From Pelagibius sp965227505 (lineage in GTDB: Bacteria > Pseudomonadota > Alphaproteobacteria > Kiloniellales > Kiloniellaceae), in contig NZ_OZ245757.1 of NCBI RefSeq assembly GCF_965227505.1, positions 3,968,001 through 4,032,000 of the forward strand: DNA of 64,000 bases, in the 5' to 3' direction. Both the position numbers and the translations under genes were made by a program. The notes below the pieces were generated by a model that was given only the letters and a program-made list of their open reading frames with translations, was not told where the DNA came from and searched no databases. Positions 16,708 to 26,919 of this stretch are shown here, piece after piece (the stretch's first letter is position 1; each line of letters starts with the position of its first letter).

Positions 16708-17535
16708 GTGCAGCAGCACTTCGTGTCCTTTCGTTCCTTACTGCCGGCGCTTGCCGGCGGCGCCATGCTGTTTCCCGTCGCAACCCTGGCCCAGGACGGC
16801 CAGTCCGAAGACGGCGGCGGCGGGGTGAGCGGCTTTATCGCGCTCGGCCCCGCTCTCTCGCCGGAGTACGAGGGCGCCTCCGATTACGAGGCCGTGCCCC
16901 TCATCATCAGCCGGATCGAGGGCTATGGCCTGGGTCTGGAGATCGACGGCCTCGACGCGCGGCTCAACCTGCGCAACCGGCCGGGGCTGCAGTTCGGCCC
17001 CTCCTTCACCTATCGTCCGGGCCGCGACGACGTGAGCAGCAATGCCGTCGACCGCCTGTCGGAAATCGACGACGCCATCGAACTGGGCGGCTTTCTGCGC
17101 TACCAGTTCGTCGAGGTCCTGCGGCCGCAGGACGAACTGGAACTTGGCATCGAGGTCCTGGCCGATGTCACCGGCACCCATGAAGGGCTGACCGTCGGCC
17201 TCGGCGGCGGCTATGCAACCTTCTTTGCGCAGCGCTGGCGCTTCGGTTTCGATGCCGGCGTCACCTTTGCCAGCGACGACTATGCGGAGACCTACTTCGG
17301 GATCGACGCGGCCGACTCCGCGCGCAGCGGCCTCTCGGCGTTCGACGCCGAAGGCGGCCTGAAGGACGTCGTGGCGGAGATTTCGCTCGGCTATGCCTTC
17401 TCCGAACGCTGGGGCGTCGTCGGCCGTCTCGAATACACCCGTCTCGTCGGCGATGCCGCCGACAGTCCGGTCGTCGATGACGAGGGTTCGCCGGACCAGG
17501 TCTTCGCCGGTCTCGCCATTTCCTTCTCCTTCTGA
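16708..17535 (+). CDS. MipA/OmpV-family outer-membrane protein
   Basis: 275 residues from a GTG start preceded by AGAGGAGG. Signal peptide of about 29 residues (ending TLAQDG), then a beta-barrel with alternating hydrophobic strands and a terminal Phe (GLAISFSF), typical of outer-membrane insertion. MipA/OmpV landmarks: GPALSPEYEGASDYEAVPL near the N-terminus and LEYTRLVGDAADSPVV near the C-terminus. Family members scaffold murein enzymes or serve as adhesins and porins; the specific function is unknown. The next gene starts 19 bp downstream and is probably co-transcribed. Confidence 0.88.
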   Translation: MQQHFVSFRSLLPALAGGAMLFPVATLAQDGQSEDGGGGVSGFIALGPALSPEYEGASDYEAVPLIISRIEGYGLGLEIDGLDARLNLRNRPGLQFGPSFTYRPGRDDVSSNAVDRLSEIDDAIELGGFLRYQFVEVLRPQDELELGIEVLADVTGTHEGLTVGLGGGYATFFAQRWRFGFDAGVTFASDDYAETYFGIDAADSARSGLSAFDAEGGLKDVVAEISLGYAFSERWGVVGRLEYTRLVGDAADSPVVDDEGSPDQVFAGLAISFSF

Positions 17536-17554
17536 CGCAAATCGGGAGTCCATC

Positions 17555-18772
17555 ATGACCATCAGCAAGAAACGATGCGCACTTCTGGTTTCGGCCGTGG
17601 TCGTCGCGGCGGTCTATGCCGGTTACTTCCTGATCTGTGCATCCCCGTCCGGGTCCCTCGAGACGGCGGAGGTCGGCCCGCAGCCGGCCGGATCGATCGC
17701 GCCCTTCGAGGAGGCGCTGACCTTCGCGCGGCTGGGCGGCGCCGAGGGGTCCGAAACAGTGCTGCTGGTGACCGGTGAGGCGGAGGAAGCTGTGATCGGC
17801 ATCGACCTCGCGCCGCTGCTGGACGGGCAGGTCGGCGATGCCTTCGACGCCATCCGCAGGCTCGGCCGCCCGGCGTTGCTCGAACTGGCGCGCAACCCCG
17901 CGGGCATGGCCCGGCGCTACGGGGTCGAGCGGCTGATGCCGGTGGCGCAGGGGGAAGAACACATCGCCTTCGGCACCAACTTCGCCGACCACGGGGAGGA
18001 GGTGAACAACGACGGCGTTTTCGCTTTTCCGAAGTTCACCCGCCCGACGGCTGCCCTTGGCGCCTTTGGCGTCGATGCCGAGGCCGGGCTCTTCGACTAC
18101 GAGGTCGAACTCTGCATGCGCTTCGACCGGGATATCCGCAACATCGGTGACTTCGATGCCGCCCTGAAAGGAGTCTTTCTCTGCGGCGACTTCACCGACC
18201 GCGCGGCGCTGCTGCGCAACCTGCCCGATGAAGAGAATCTGAGCGGCCTCGGCTTCAGCGACGCGAAAAGCGGTCAGGGCCGCATGCCGACCGGGCCCTA
18301 CCTGGTGGTGCCCGAAGACTGGCGCCGCTTTGTCTCGGAGGAGGCGATCGCGACCGTCCGGAACGGCACGCCGATGCAGTCCGGTTCCGGTGCGGAGATG
18401 ATCCTCGATTTCCGGCAGATGGCCGGCTTCGTGCTGGAGGCCGGCGATGCCGCGCGCTGGGTGTTCGAAGGCCGCCCTGTGCCTCTGACCGCCGACGGTG
18501 TGCTTCGCCGGGGCACGGTGCTGCTGTCCGGCACACCGGCGGGCATCCTGTTCCGTCCGCCGACGGAGCGGGAGATCGGCTGCGGGGCGGTTGCTTATGT
18601 TTGTCTTGCCGGCTTCCTCTCCGTCGCCTCGCCGCGCGACTACGTGATTGAGCGCGCCATCGAGCGGGATCTGGAAAGCCGGCGCTTCCTGCAACCGGGC
18701 GACCGGGTGGAGCACAGCAGCAGCCGTCTCGGACGGATCGCCATTGCCGTGATCGCAGCGTCCCCCGAATAG
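17555..18772 (+). CDS. Membrane-anchored fumarylacetoacetate hydrolase-fold protein
   Basis: 405 residues. An N-terminal hydrophobic segment (KKRCALLVSAVVVAAVYAGYFLICA, about 6-30) looks like a signal anchor, and a Cys at the end of it leaves a lipoprotein-like possibility. The remainder shows FAH-family elements: FGTNFADHGEEV, metal-binding Glu pair in DYEVELCM, LCGDFTDR, GPYLVVPEDW, LLSGTPAGI. Family enzymes hydrolyse C-C bonds of acylpyruvates or isomerise oxo-acids and are normally cytoplasmic, so an exported version beside an outer-membrane protein is odd. Substrate unknown. Confidence 0.8.
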   Translation: MTISKKRCALLVSAVVVAAVYAGYFLICASPSGSLETAEVGPQPAGSIAPFEEALTFARLGGAEGSETVLLVTGEAEEAVIGIDLAPLLDGQVGDAFDAIRRLGRPALLELARNPAGMARRYGVERLMPVAQGEEHIAFGTNFADHGEEVNNDGVFAFPKFTRPTAALGAFGVDAEAGLFDYEVELCMRFDRDIRNIGDFDAALKGVFLCGDFTDRAALLRNLPDEENLSGLGFSDAKSGQGRMPTGPYLVVPEDWRRFVSEEAIATVRNGTPMQSGSGAEMILDFRQMAGFVLEAGDAARWVFEGRPVPLTADGVLRRGTVLLSGTPAGILFRPPTEREIGCGAVAYVCLAGFLSVASPRDYVIERAIERDLESRRFLQPGDRVEHSSSRLGRIAIAVIAASPE

Positions 18773-18801
18773 CGGCGGCCGGTCCCAGGCCTGCGCGGGC
18801 T

Positions 18802-18847
18802 GCCGGCCCGGCCTCTCCCTTCCCCGGAGGCCGGGCCGGCGCATTTT
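18802..18847 (+). terminator. Rho-independent terminator
   Basis: Perfect 14-bp GC-rich stem (18802-18815 pairing with 18827-18840), 11-nt loop, then GCATTTTT. It lies 30 bp after the FAH-fold gene and ends the mipA-like transcript. Confidence 0.85.
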
Positions 18848-18848
18848 T

Positions 18849-19134
18849 CGCCATTCCCGTCAGCATCTCATCCTGACACACTTCCAGGTGGCAATCGGCG
18901 ATGCCGAAACCTGACCGAATTTGACACAATGTCCGCTAGTTCACGTATGCGTCATGTTCTTGACGTTATCTGGCAAAACGTTACATGTATAGAGAGTCGT
19001 AATCACTTGGTCGGACACTTGTGAGCCGGCGGTTTCTGCGGTGCGCCTTCGGGCCTGCCGCTCGCCGCCGGGTTTGAGGCACAGGGTGCGGCGGCGCCAA
19101 ACCATCGCTGCCGACAACAACCGCATGGTGAGAC
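18849..19134. other. Intergenic region upstream of fadD
   Basis: About 286 bp without a gene. It contains an AT-richer stretch at about 18900-19010 with two TTGAC boxes (TTGACA 18921-18926; TTGACG 18960-18965, followed by TACATG and GTATAG). A promoter for fadD is likely here, but no -10 is good enough to choose one. Confidence 0.4.
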
Positions 19135-20886
19135 ATGGCCCTAGACCAATCCAGTGTCGCTGATCCCGGGCAGCCCTGGGACAAAAGCTATCCGCCCGGC
19201 GTCACGTGGGACGGCCCGGTGCTTCAGGAACCGCTTTATCTGGCTTTCGACCGGGCGGTGGCCGGGTACGGCGGCCAGCCCTGTCTCGACTTCCTGGGCA
19301 AGCGCTACAGCTATCAGCAGGTCAGCGATCTTGTCGACCGCGCCGCGCGGGGCTTCCAGGATCTGGGGGTCGCGAAGCGCAGCCGGGTCGCGCTCTTCCT
19401 GCCCAACACGCCCTACTACGTGATCTGTTACTTCGCGCTGATGAAGCTGGGCGCCATCGTCGTCAACGTGAACCCGCTCTACGCCGAGGAGGAGGTCATC
19501 GACCTGCTGGCGGATTCCGGCGCCGAGGTGGCGGTCACCCTGGACCTGAAGCTGCTGCTGCCCAAGCTGGTCACCGCCTTCAGGAAAACGCCGCTGAAGA
19601 AGGTCGTGGTCTGCGCCATGGGCGACATCCTGCGCTTCCCAAAGCGCCAGCTCTTCGCCATCGCCAAGCGCGGCGAGCTGGCCAAGATGCCGAAGGACGA
19701 CGGCTATCTCGCCTTTTCCCGCATGATCGACAACGACGGCCGGTTCGAGCCGGCGGAAGTGGCCGTCGAAGACGTCGCGGTGCTGCAGTACACCGGCGGC
19801 ACCACCGGTACGCCCAAGGGCGCGATGCTGACCCACGGCAACCTCTCCGCCAACACCAGCCAGCTCTGGACCTGGTTCATCGGCGCCGAGATGGGCAAGG
19901 AACGCATGATGGCGGTGCTGCCGCTGTTCCATGTCTTCGCCATGACGGTGATCATGCATCTCGGCATCCGCGGCGCGGCGGAGATCGTTCTGCTGCCGCG
20001 CTTCGAGATCACCATGCTGCTGAAGGCGATCGCCCGCACCAAGCCGACCTGCTTTCCCGGTGTACCTACGCTCTACAACGCCATCATCCACTACCCGAAG
20101 CTGGCGCGCTACGACCTCTCCTGCATCAACTACTGCCTCTCCGGCGGCGCCTCTCTGCCGCAGGAGGTGCGCGAGGGTTTCCAGAACCTCACCGGCTGCA
20201 ACGTGTTGGAGGGCTACGGCCTCAGCGAGACCTCCCCGGTGGTTACCTGCAACCCGCTGATCGGAACGCAGAAGGATGGCTCCATCGGCCTGCCCATGCC
20301 CGGCACCACCATCGAGATCCGCTCCCTGGAGAACCCCGACAAGCTGATGCCCCTGGGCGAGGTGGGCGAAATCTGCATCCGCGGACCCCAGGTGATGGCC
20401 GGCTACTGGCAGCGGCCCGAGGAAACCGCACAGACGCTGCGCGCCGGCAGCGTCCATACCGGCGACGTCGGCTACATGGACGAGGAGGGCTATACCTTCC
20501 TTATCGACCGCCTCAAGGAGGTGATCATCTCCGGCGGCTACAACGTCTACCCACGTCACATAGAAGAAGCGATCTACCGGCATCCGCTGGTGGCGGAGGT
20601 CACGGTCATCGGCGTGCCGGACGACTATCGCGGCGAAGTGCCCAAGGCCTTCATCCGTCTGAAGGAGGGTGAGCACCTGACACTGGAAGCCCTGCAGGAC
20701 TTCCTGAAGGACAAGCTCTCGCCCATGGAGATGCCGCGTCAGGCAGAGTTCCGGGACGAGCTGCCGAAGACCATGATCGGCAAGCTCTCCAAGAAAGAAC
20801 TGATCGCCGAGGAGCGTGCCAAACACGCCGCTGCAGCATCGCCGCAAGAGGCGGGGTCGGTGAACCAGGGGCAAAACCGTTCATGA
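19135..20886 (+). CDS. fadD: Long-chain fatty-acid-CoA ligase
   Basis: 583 residues. ANL-superfamily adenylating enzyme that activates fatty acids to acyl-CoA for beta-oxidation. P-loop YTGGTTGTPKGAML (about 221-234), GYGLSETSP, adenylation-domain hinge GDVGYMDEEGYTFLIDRLKEVIISGGYNVYP, and the C-terminal catalytic Lys in KTMIGKLSKKEL. Membrane-peripheral enzyme. First gene of the fad cluster; its stop overlaps the merR start (ATGA). Confidence 0.92.
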   Translation: MALDQSSVADPGQPWDKSYPPGVTWDGPVLQEPLYLAFDRAVAGYGGQPCLDFLGKRYSYQQVSDLVDRAARGFQDLGVAKRSRVALFLPNTPYYVICYFALMKLGAIVVNVNPLYAEEEVIDLLADSGAEVAVTLDLKLLLPKLVTAFRKTPLKKVVVCAMGDILRFPKRQLFAIAKRGELAKMPKDDGYLAFSRMIDNDGRFEPAEVAVEDVAVLQYTGGTTGTPKGAMLTHGNLSANTSQLWTWFIGAEMGKERMMAVLPLFHVFAMTVIMHLGIRGAAEIVLLPRFEITMLLKAIARTKPTCFPGVPTLYNAIIHYPKLARYDLSCINYCLSGGASLPQEVREGFQNLTGCNVLEGYGLSETSPVVTCNPLIGTQKDGSIGLPMPGTTIEIRSLENPDKLMPLGEVGEICIRGPQVMAGYWQRPEETAQTLRAGSVHTGDVGYMDEEGYTFLIDRLKEVIISGGYNVYPRHIEEAIYRHPLVAEVTVIGVPDDYRGEVPKAFIRLKEGEHLTLEALQDFLKDKLSPMEMPRQAEFRDELPKTMIGKLSKKELIAEERAKHAAAASPQEAGSVNQGQNRS

Positions 20887-21281
20887 CAAAGCTCTACTCG
20901 GTGACCGAGCTGGCGCAGGAACTGGACGTCACGCCGCGGGCCTTGCGCTTCTATGAGGACAAGGGCCTGATCGCGCCGCAGCGCGCCGGGAAGACGCGCG
21001 TCTACACGCACCGCGACCGCGGACGCATGATCCTGATCCTGCGCGGAAAACGCCTCGGGTTTTCGCTGAAGGAGATTGCCGAGTGGCTCGATCTCTATGA
21101 CAGCGACCCGGGCCAGGTCGAACAGATGCGCCTGACCCTCAACAAGGCCCGTGATCGCATCGAGACCCTGGAGGCGCAGCATCGCGATCTGCAGCAGACG
21201 CTCGACGAATTGCGCAGCATTGCCTCCGACGTGGAGGATTTTCTGAAGTCCAAGGGCGCCAGTATCGAGGCCGCCGAGTAA
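20883..21281 (+). CDS. MerR-family regulator of the fatty-acid degradation cluster
   Basis: 132 residues. N-terminal MerR HTH (TELAQELDVTPRALRFYEDKGLIAPQRAGKTRVYTHRDRGRMILILRGKRLGFSLKEIAEWLDLYD) followed by a long dimerisation coiled coil. No Cys cluster, so it is not a metal-sensing MerR. Embedded between fadD and fadA, similar to LiuR-type acyl-CoA-responsive regulators of other proteobacteria; an acyl-CoA effector is inferred. Translationally coupled to fadD. Confidence 0.85.
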   Translation: MTKLYSVTELAQELDVTPRALRFYEDKGLIAPQRAGKTRVYTHRDRGRMILILRGKRLGFSLKEIAEWLDLYDSDPGQVEQMRLTLNKARDRIETLEAQHRDLQQTLDELRSIASDVEDFLKSKGASIEAAE

Positions 21282-21347
21282 CCGTCTTACGCTCCGCCGC
21301 CGGCATCTGCGCTGCGGTCCGGAGTTCAACGCCGAAAGGTCCGACCC

Positions 21348-22487
21348 ATGCACAAGAACGTTGTTATCGCAGGCTACGCCCGTTCCCCCTTTCACTTCGC
21401 CAACAAGGGCGACCTTGTGAAGGTTCGCCCGGACGAAATGGCGGCCCAGGTGGTGCGCGGCCTGATCGGCAAGACCGGGGTCGATCCCAAGGACATCGAG
21501 GACCTGATCGTCGGCTGCGCCTTCCCCGAAGGCGAGCAGGGCTTGAACGTGGCGCGGCTGATCGGCTTTCTCGCGGACCTGCCGATCTCGGTTGCCGGCA
21601 CGACGGTGAACCGTTTCTGCGGTTCTTCCATGCAGTCGATCCACATGGCTGCCGGCAACATTCAGATGGACGCCGGCGAGGCCTTTATCTGCGCCGGCAT
21701 CGAGTCCATGAGCCGGGTGCCGATGGCGGGCTTCAACCCGCTGCTCCACCCCGGCCTCGCCGAACGGTTCCCCCAGGCCTACATCTCCATGGGCGAAACG
21801 GCGGAGAACGTCGCGCAGAAGCACCAGATCCCGCGCGGCCGGCAGGAGGAGTTTGCCGTCTCCAGCCACGTCAAGGCCGCCGCGGCCCAGGCTGCCGGCA
21901 AGCTGAGCGACGAGATCGTCCCCATCCAGGCCAACGGCATGGCGGTGGAGGCCGACGGCTGCATCCGGCCCGACACCTCCGCCGAGGCCCTGGCGGAGCT
22001 GAAGCCGGCCTTCTCGACGGACGGCAGCGTCACCGCCGGCACTGCTTCTCCGCTCACCGACGGCGCCTCCGCCGTGCTGGTAACCTCGGAGGACTACGCC
22101 AAGGCCCACGGGCTGCAGCCGCTGGCAAAGCTGCGCTCGATCGCCGTGGCCGGCTGCGATCCGGAGGTCATGGGCATCGGTCCGGTGGCGGCCAGCCGCA
22201 AGGCGCTGGAGCGCGCGGGCATCGCGGTCGGCGATCTCGACATCATCGAGCTGAACGAGGCCTTCGCTTCCCAGGCGCTGGCTTGCGCCGACGAGCTGGG
22301 CCTCGATCTCGACAAGACCAACATCGACGGCGGTGCCATCGCCCTCGGCCACCCCCTGGGCGCGACCGGCGCACGCATCACCGGCAAGGCCGCGCAGCTG
22401 CTCAAGCGCGAAGGCAAGCAACTCGCCCTCTCGACGCAGTGCATCGGCGGCGGCCAGGGCATCGCCACGGTGCTGGAGGCGGCCTGA
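21348..22487 (+). CDS. fadA: Acetyl-CoA C-acyltransferase (3-ketoacyl-CoA thiolase)
   Basis: 379 residues. Thiolase catalysing the final cleavage of beta-oxidation. Nucleophilic Cys in NRFCGSSMQSIHMAA (about residue 90); C-terminal catalytic His and Cys in GGAIALGHPLGATGAR and STQCIGGGQG. The stop overlaps the fadB ATG (TGATG), coupling the two subunits of the trifunctional complex. Confidence 0.93.
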   Translation: MHKNVVIAGYARSPFHFANKGDLVKVRPDEMAAQVVRGLIGKTGVDPKDIEDLIVGCAFPEGEQGLNVARLIGFLADLPISVAGTTVNRFCGSSMQSIHMAAGNIQMDAGEAFICAGIESMSRVPMAGFNPLLHPGLAERFPQAYISMGETAENVAQKHQIPRGRQEEFAVSSHVKAAAAQAAGKLSDEIVPIQANGMAVEADGCIRPDTSAEALAELKPAFSTDGSVTAGTASPLTDGASAVLVTSEDYAKAHGLQPLAKLRSIAVAGCDPEVMGIGPVAASRKALERAGIAVGDLDIIELNEAFASQALACADELGLDLDKTNIDGGAIALGHPLGATGARITGKAAQLLKREGKQLALSTQCIGGGQGIATVLEAA

Positions 22488-24817
22488 TGACCATCGCATC
22501 CGCTGCCGTCATCGGCGCTGGCGTGATGGGGGCGGGCATCGCCGCGCATCTTGCCAACGCGGGCGTGCCCGTGCTGCTTCTGGACGTCGTGCCCAAGGAG
22601 GGCGGCAACCGCAACGCCCTCGCCGAGGGGGCCATCGCCAAGATGCTGAAGGCCGATCCGGCGCCCTTCATGTCCAAGCGCCTGGCCAAGCTCGTCACTC
22701 CCGGCAACGTCGAGGACGACCTGGAGAAGCTGGCCGGGGTCGACTGGATCGTCGAAGCGGTGATCGAGGACCCGGAGATCAAGCGCGCCCTCTATGAGAA
22801 GATCGAAGCGGTGCGTAAGGACGGCTCCATTGTCTCCTCCAACACCTCGACCCTGCCGCTGTCGCTTTTGACCCAGGACATGCCGGCCCGCTTTCAGGGC
22901 GACTTCCTGATCACCCACTTCTTCAACCCGCCGCGCTACATGCCGCTGCTGGAGCTGGTGGTGGGGAAGAAAACCCGGGCCGAGGTGCTGGACACCATGA
23001 CCGCCTTCGCCGACCAGTCGCTCGGCAAGGGCGTGGTGCTCTGTCACGACACGCCGGGCTTTGTCGCCAACCGCATCGGCACCTTCTGGCTGCAGTGCGC
23101 GGTGGTGGAGACCCTGGAGCGCGGGCTGACGGTCGAGGAGGCCGATGCCGTCATGGGCCGGCCCATCGGCGTGCCCAAGACCGGTGTCTTCGCGCTGTTG
23201 GATCTGGTCGGCCTCGACCTTATGCCCAAGGTGGACGCCTCGCTCGCCGCCACCCTGACCAAGGACGATCCCTACCAGGGCCTGCGCAAGCCCTTCCCCC
23301 TTCTGGAGAAGATGATTGCCGAGGGCTACACGGGCCGCAAAGGCAAGGGTGGCTTCTACCGCCTGAACAAGGCCAACGGCGCGCGGGTGAAAGAGGCCAT
23401 CGATCTGGAGAGCGGCGACTACGCGCCGGCGCAGAAGCCGTCGCTGGCCAGCGTCTCCGCCAGCCGTCGCGGCGGCCCTAAGGCGCTGGTGGCCCATGGC
23501 GACAAGGGCGGGCAGTTCGCCTGGGCAGTCCTCTCCCGGACTCTCTCTTACGCAGCCGCCCTGGTGCCGGAGATTGCCGACGACGTGCCCGCCGTCGACC
23601 GGGCCATGCGCCTTGGCTACAACTGGAAATTCGGGCCCTTCGAACTGATCGACAAACTGGGCGCCGCCGACTTCGCCGAACGGCTGAAGGCCGAAGGGCG
23701 TCCTGTTCCGCCGCTGCTGGAAAAGGCTGCGGCGGCGGAGGGCTTCTACCGGGTCCAGGACGGCCGCCTGCAGCACCTGACCGTAGAGGGCGGCTATGCC
23801 GATGTCGAACGGGGCGAGGGCGTCCTGCTGCTCTCCGACGTGAAGCTTGGCAGCGAGCCCTTGGCGAAGAACGGCTCGGCCTCTCTCTGGGACATCGGCG
23901 ACGGTGTCGTCTGCCTGGAGATCCACACCAAGTTCAACACCATCGATCCCGAGGTCTTCAAGATCATCGGCCAGGCCGTTCAGTTCGTGCCGAAGGAGCA
24001 CAAGGCGCTGGTGATCTACAACGAGGGCAGCCACTTCTCCGCCGGCGCCAACCTCGGCTTGGCCATGTTCGCCGCCAATGTCGGCGCCTGGCCGATGATC
24101 GAGGACATGGTGGCCCAGGGCCAGAAGATCTACACGGCCCTGAAACGCGCACCCTTCCCGGTGGTGGCCGCGCCCTCCGGCCTGGCGCTGGGCGGCGGCT
24201 GCGAGATCCTGCTCGCCTCCGACGCCGTGCAGGCCCATGCCGAGAGCTACATCGGCCTCGTCGAGGCCGGCGTCGGCGTGGTGCCGGCCTGGGGCGGCTG
24301 CAAGGAACTGCTGAGCCGTCTCGCCCGCGACCCCAAGCGCCCCAAGGGACCGATGCCGCCGGTCGCCAAGGCCTTCGAGACCATCGGCATGGCGCAGGTC
24401 GCCAAGTCCGCCTTCGAGGCCAAGGAACTGGGCTTCCTGCGTGGCGAGGACCACGTCACCTTCAACCGCGAGCGTCTGCTGGCCGATGCCAAGGAAAAGG
24501 CGCTTTCCCTGGTTGAGGGCTACCAGCCGCCGGAGCCTGTCGAGCTCAGCCTGCCCGGCCCCTCCGGCAAGGCCTCCATCGCTTTTGCCCTGCGCGACCT
24601 CTACGCCAAGGGTGTAGCGACCGAGCACGACATGGTGGTGGCGAGCGAACTCGCCGACGTTCTGACCGGCGGCGATGGCGCCGACCATACCGAGCCGGTG
24701 AGCGAGGACGCGGTTCTGAAGATGGAGCGGGAAGCCTTCATGCGCCTCGTGCGCACCCCCGGCACCCTGGCCCGGGTCGAGCACACCCTGGAAACCGGCA
24801 AGCCCCTGCGCAACTAG
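22487..24817 (+). CDS. fadB: 3-hydroxyacyl-CoA dehydrogenase / enoyl-CoA hydratase
   Basis: 776 residues from ATG 22487 (overlapping the fadA stop). The domain order is dehydrogenase first: NAD-binding GAGVMGAGIAAHLANAG at about 9-25, catalytic region ITHFFNPPRYMPLLELV; then the enoyl-CoA hydratase domain from about residue 460, with oxyanion motif GSHFSAGANLG and LALGGGCEILLASDAV. This is the reverse of the E. coli FadB order and is common in alphaproteobacteria. Carries out the hydration and dehydrogenation steps of beta-oxidation with FadA. Confidence 0.93.
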   Translation: MTIASAAVIGAGVMGAGIAAHLANAGVPVLLLDVVPKEGGNRNALAEGAIAKMLKADPAPFMSKRLAKLVTPGNVEDDLEKLAGVDWIVEAVIEDPEIKRALYEKIEAVRKDGSIVSSNTSTLPLSLLTQDMPARFQGDFLITHFFNPPRYMPLLELVVGKKTRAEVLDTMTAFADQSLGKGVVLCHDTPGFVANRIGTFWLQCAVVETLERGLTVEEADAVMGRPIGVPKTGVFALLDLVGLDLMPKVDASLAATLTKDDPYQGLRKPFPLLEKMIAEGYTGRKGKGGFYRLNKANGARVKEAIDLESGDYAPAQKPSLASVSASRRGGPKALVAHGDKGGQFAWAVLSRTLSYAAALVPEIADDVPAVDRAMRLGYNWKFGPFELIDKLGAADFAERLKAEGRPVPPLLEKAAAAEGFYRVQDGRLQHLTVEGGYADVERGEGVLLLSDVKLGSEPLAKNGSASLWDIGDGVVCLEIHTKFNTIDPEVFKIIGQAVQFVPKEHKALVIYNEGSHFSAGANLGLAMFAANVGAWPMIEDMVAQGQKIYTALKRAPFPVVAAPSGLALGGGCEILLASDAVQAHAESYIGLVEAGVGVVPAWGGCKELLSRLARDPKRPKGPMPPVAKAFETIGMAQVAKSAFEAKELGFLRGEDHVTFNRERLLADAKEKALSLVEGYQPPEPVELSLPGPSGKASIAFALRDLYAKGVATEHDMVVASELADVLTGGDGADHTEPVSEDAVLKMEREAFMRLVRTPGTLARVEHTLETGKPLRN

Positions 24818-24867
24818 AGGCCTTGCACGTGAAGATGAAAAGAGTCGGCCCAGCGATTGACCCCTTG

Positions 24868-24968
24868 CTTCGAGACGCCCCCGGAGTGTTCCGGGGGCTC
24901 CTCAGCATGAGGTCAATCGACCCGCAGCTTTGCCTCACCCTGAGGAGGACCGAAGGTCCGTCTCGAAG
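24868..24968. repeat. Dispersed palindromic element, copy 1
   Basis: Two inverted modules: CTTCGAGACG, hairpin CCCCCGGAGTGTTCCGGGGG, CTCCTCAGCATGAGG; then CCTCACCCTGAGGAG, hairpin GACCGAAGGTC, CGTCTCGAAG. The same architecture with different hairpin bases recurs at 63891-63976. It lies between fadB and the acyl-CoA dehydrogenase gene, non-coding. Confidence 0.8.
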
Positions 24969-25035
24969 GGCGAGGCAAGGCGGGCCGAAGAATCGCATTG
25001 CTGCGCGTTAGAGCAAGACACCGAGGAACCAGACC

Positions 25036-26823
<1,788 letters not shown>

Positions 26824-26919
26824 CATCACGCGGTTCACCCGCAATTGATGTTGGTGCGGTCGCGCCCGACCCGATAGTCTCCTTCCCGGGGTGGGACCCA
26901 TCGTTCCCGGGGGGACAGC

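Noticed and set aside
22094..24784. Reverse-strand open frame of 896 codons opposite fadA/fadB
   Set aside because: Antisense shadow of strongly supported beta-oxidation genes.
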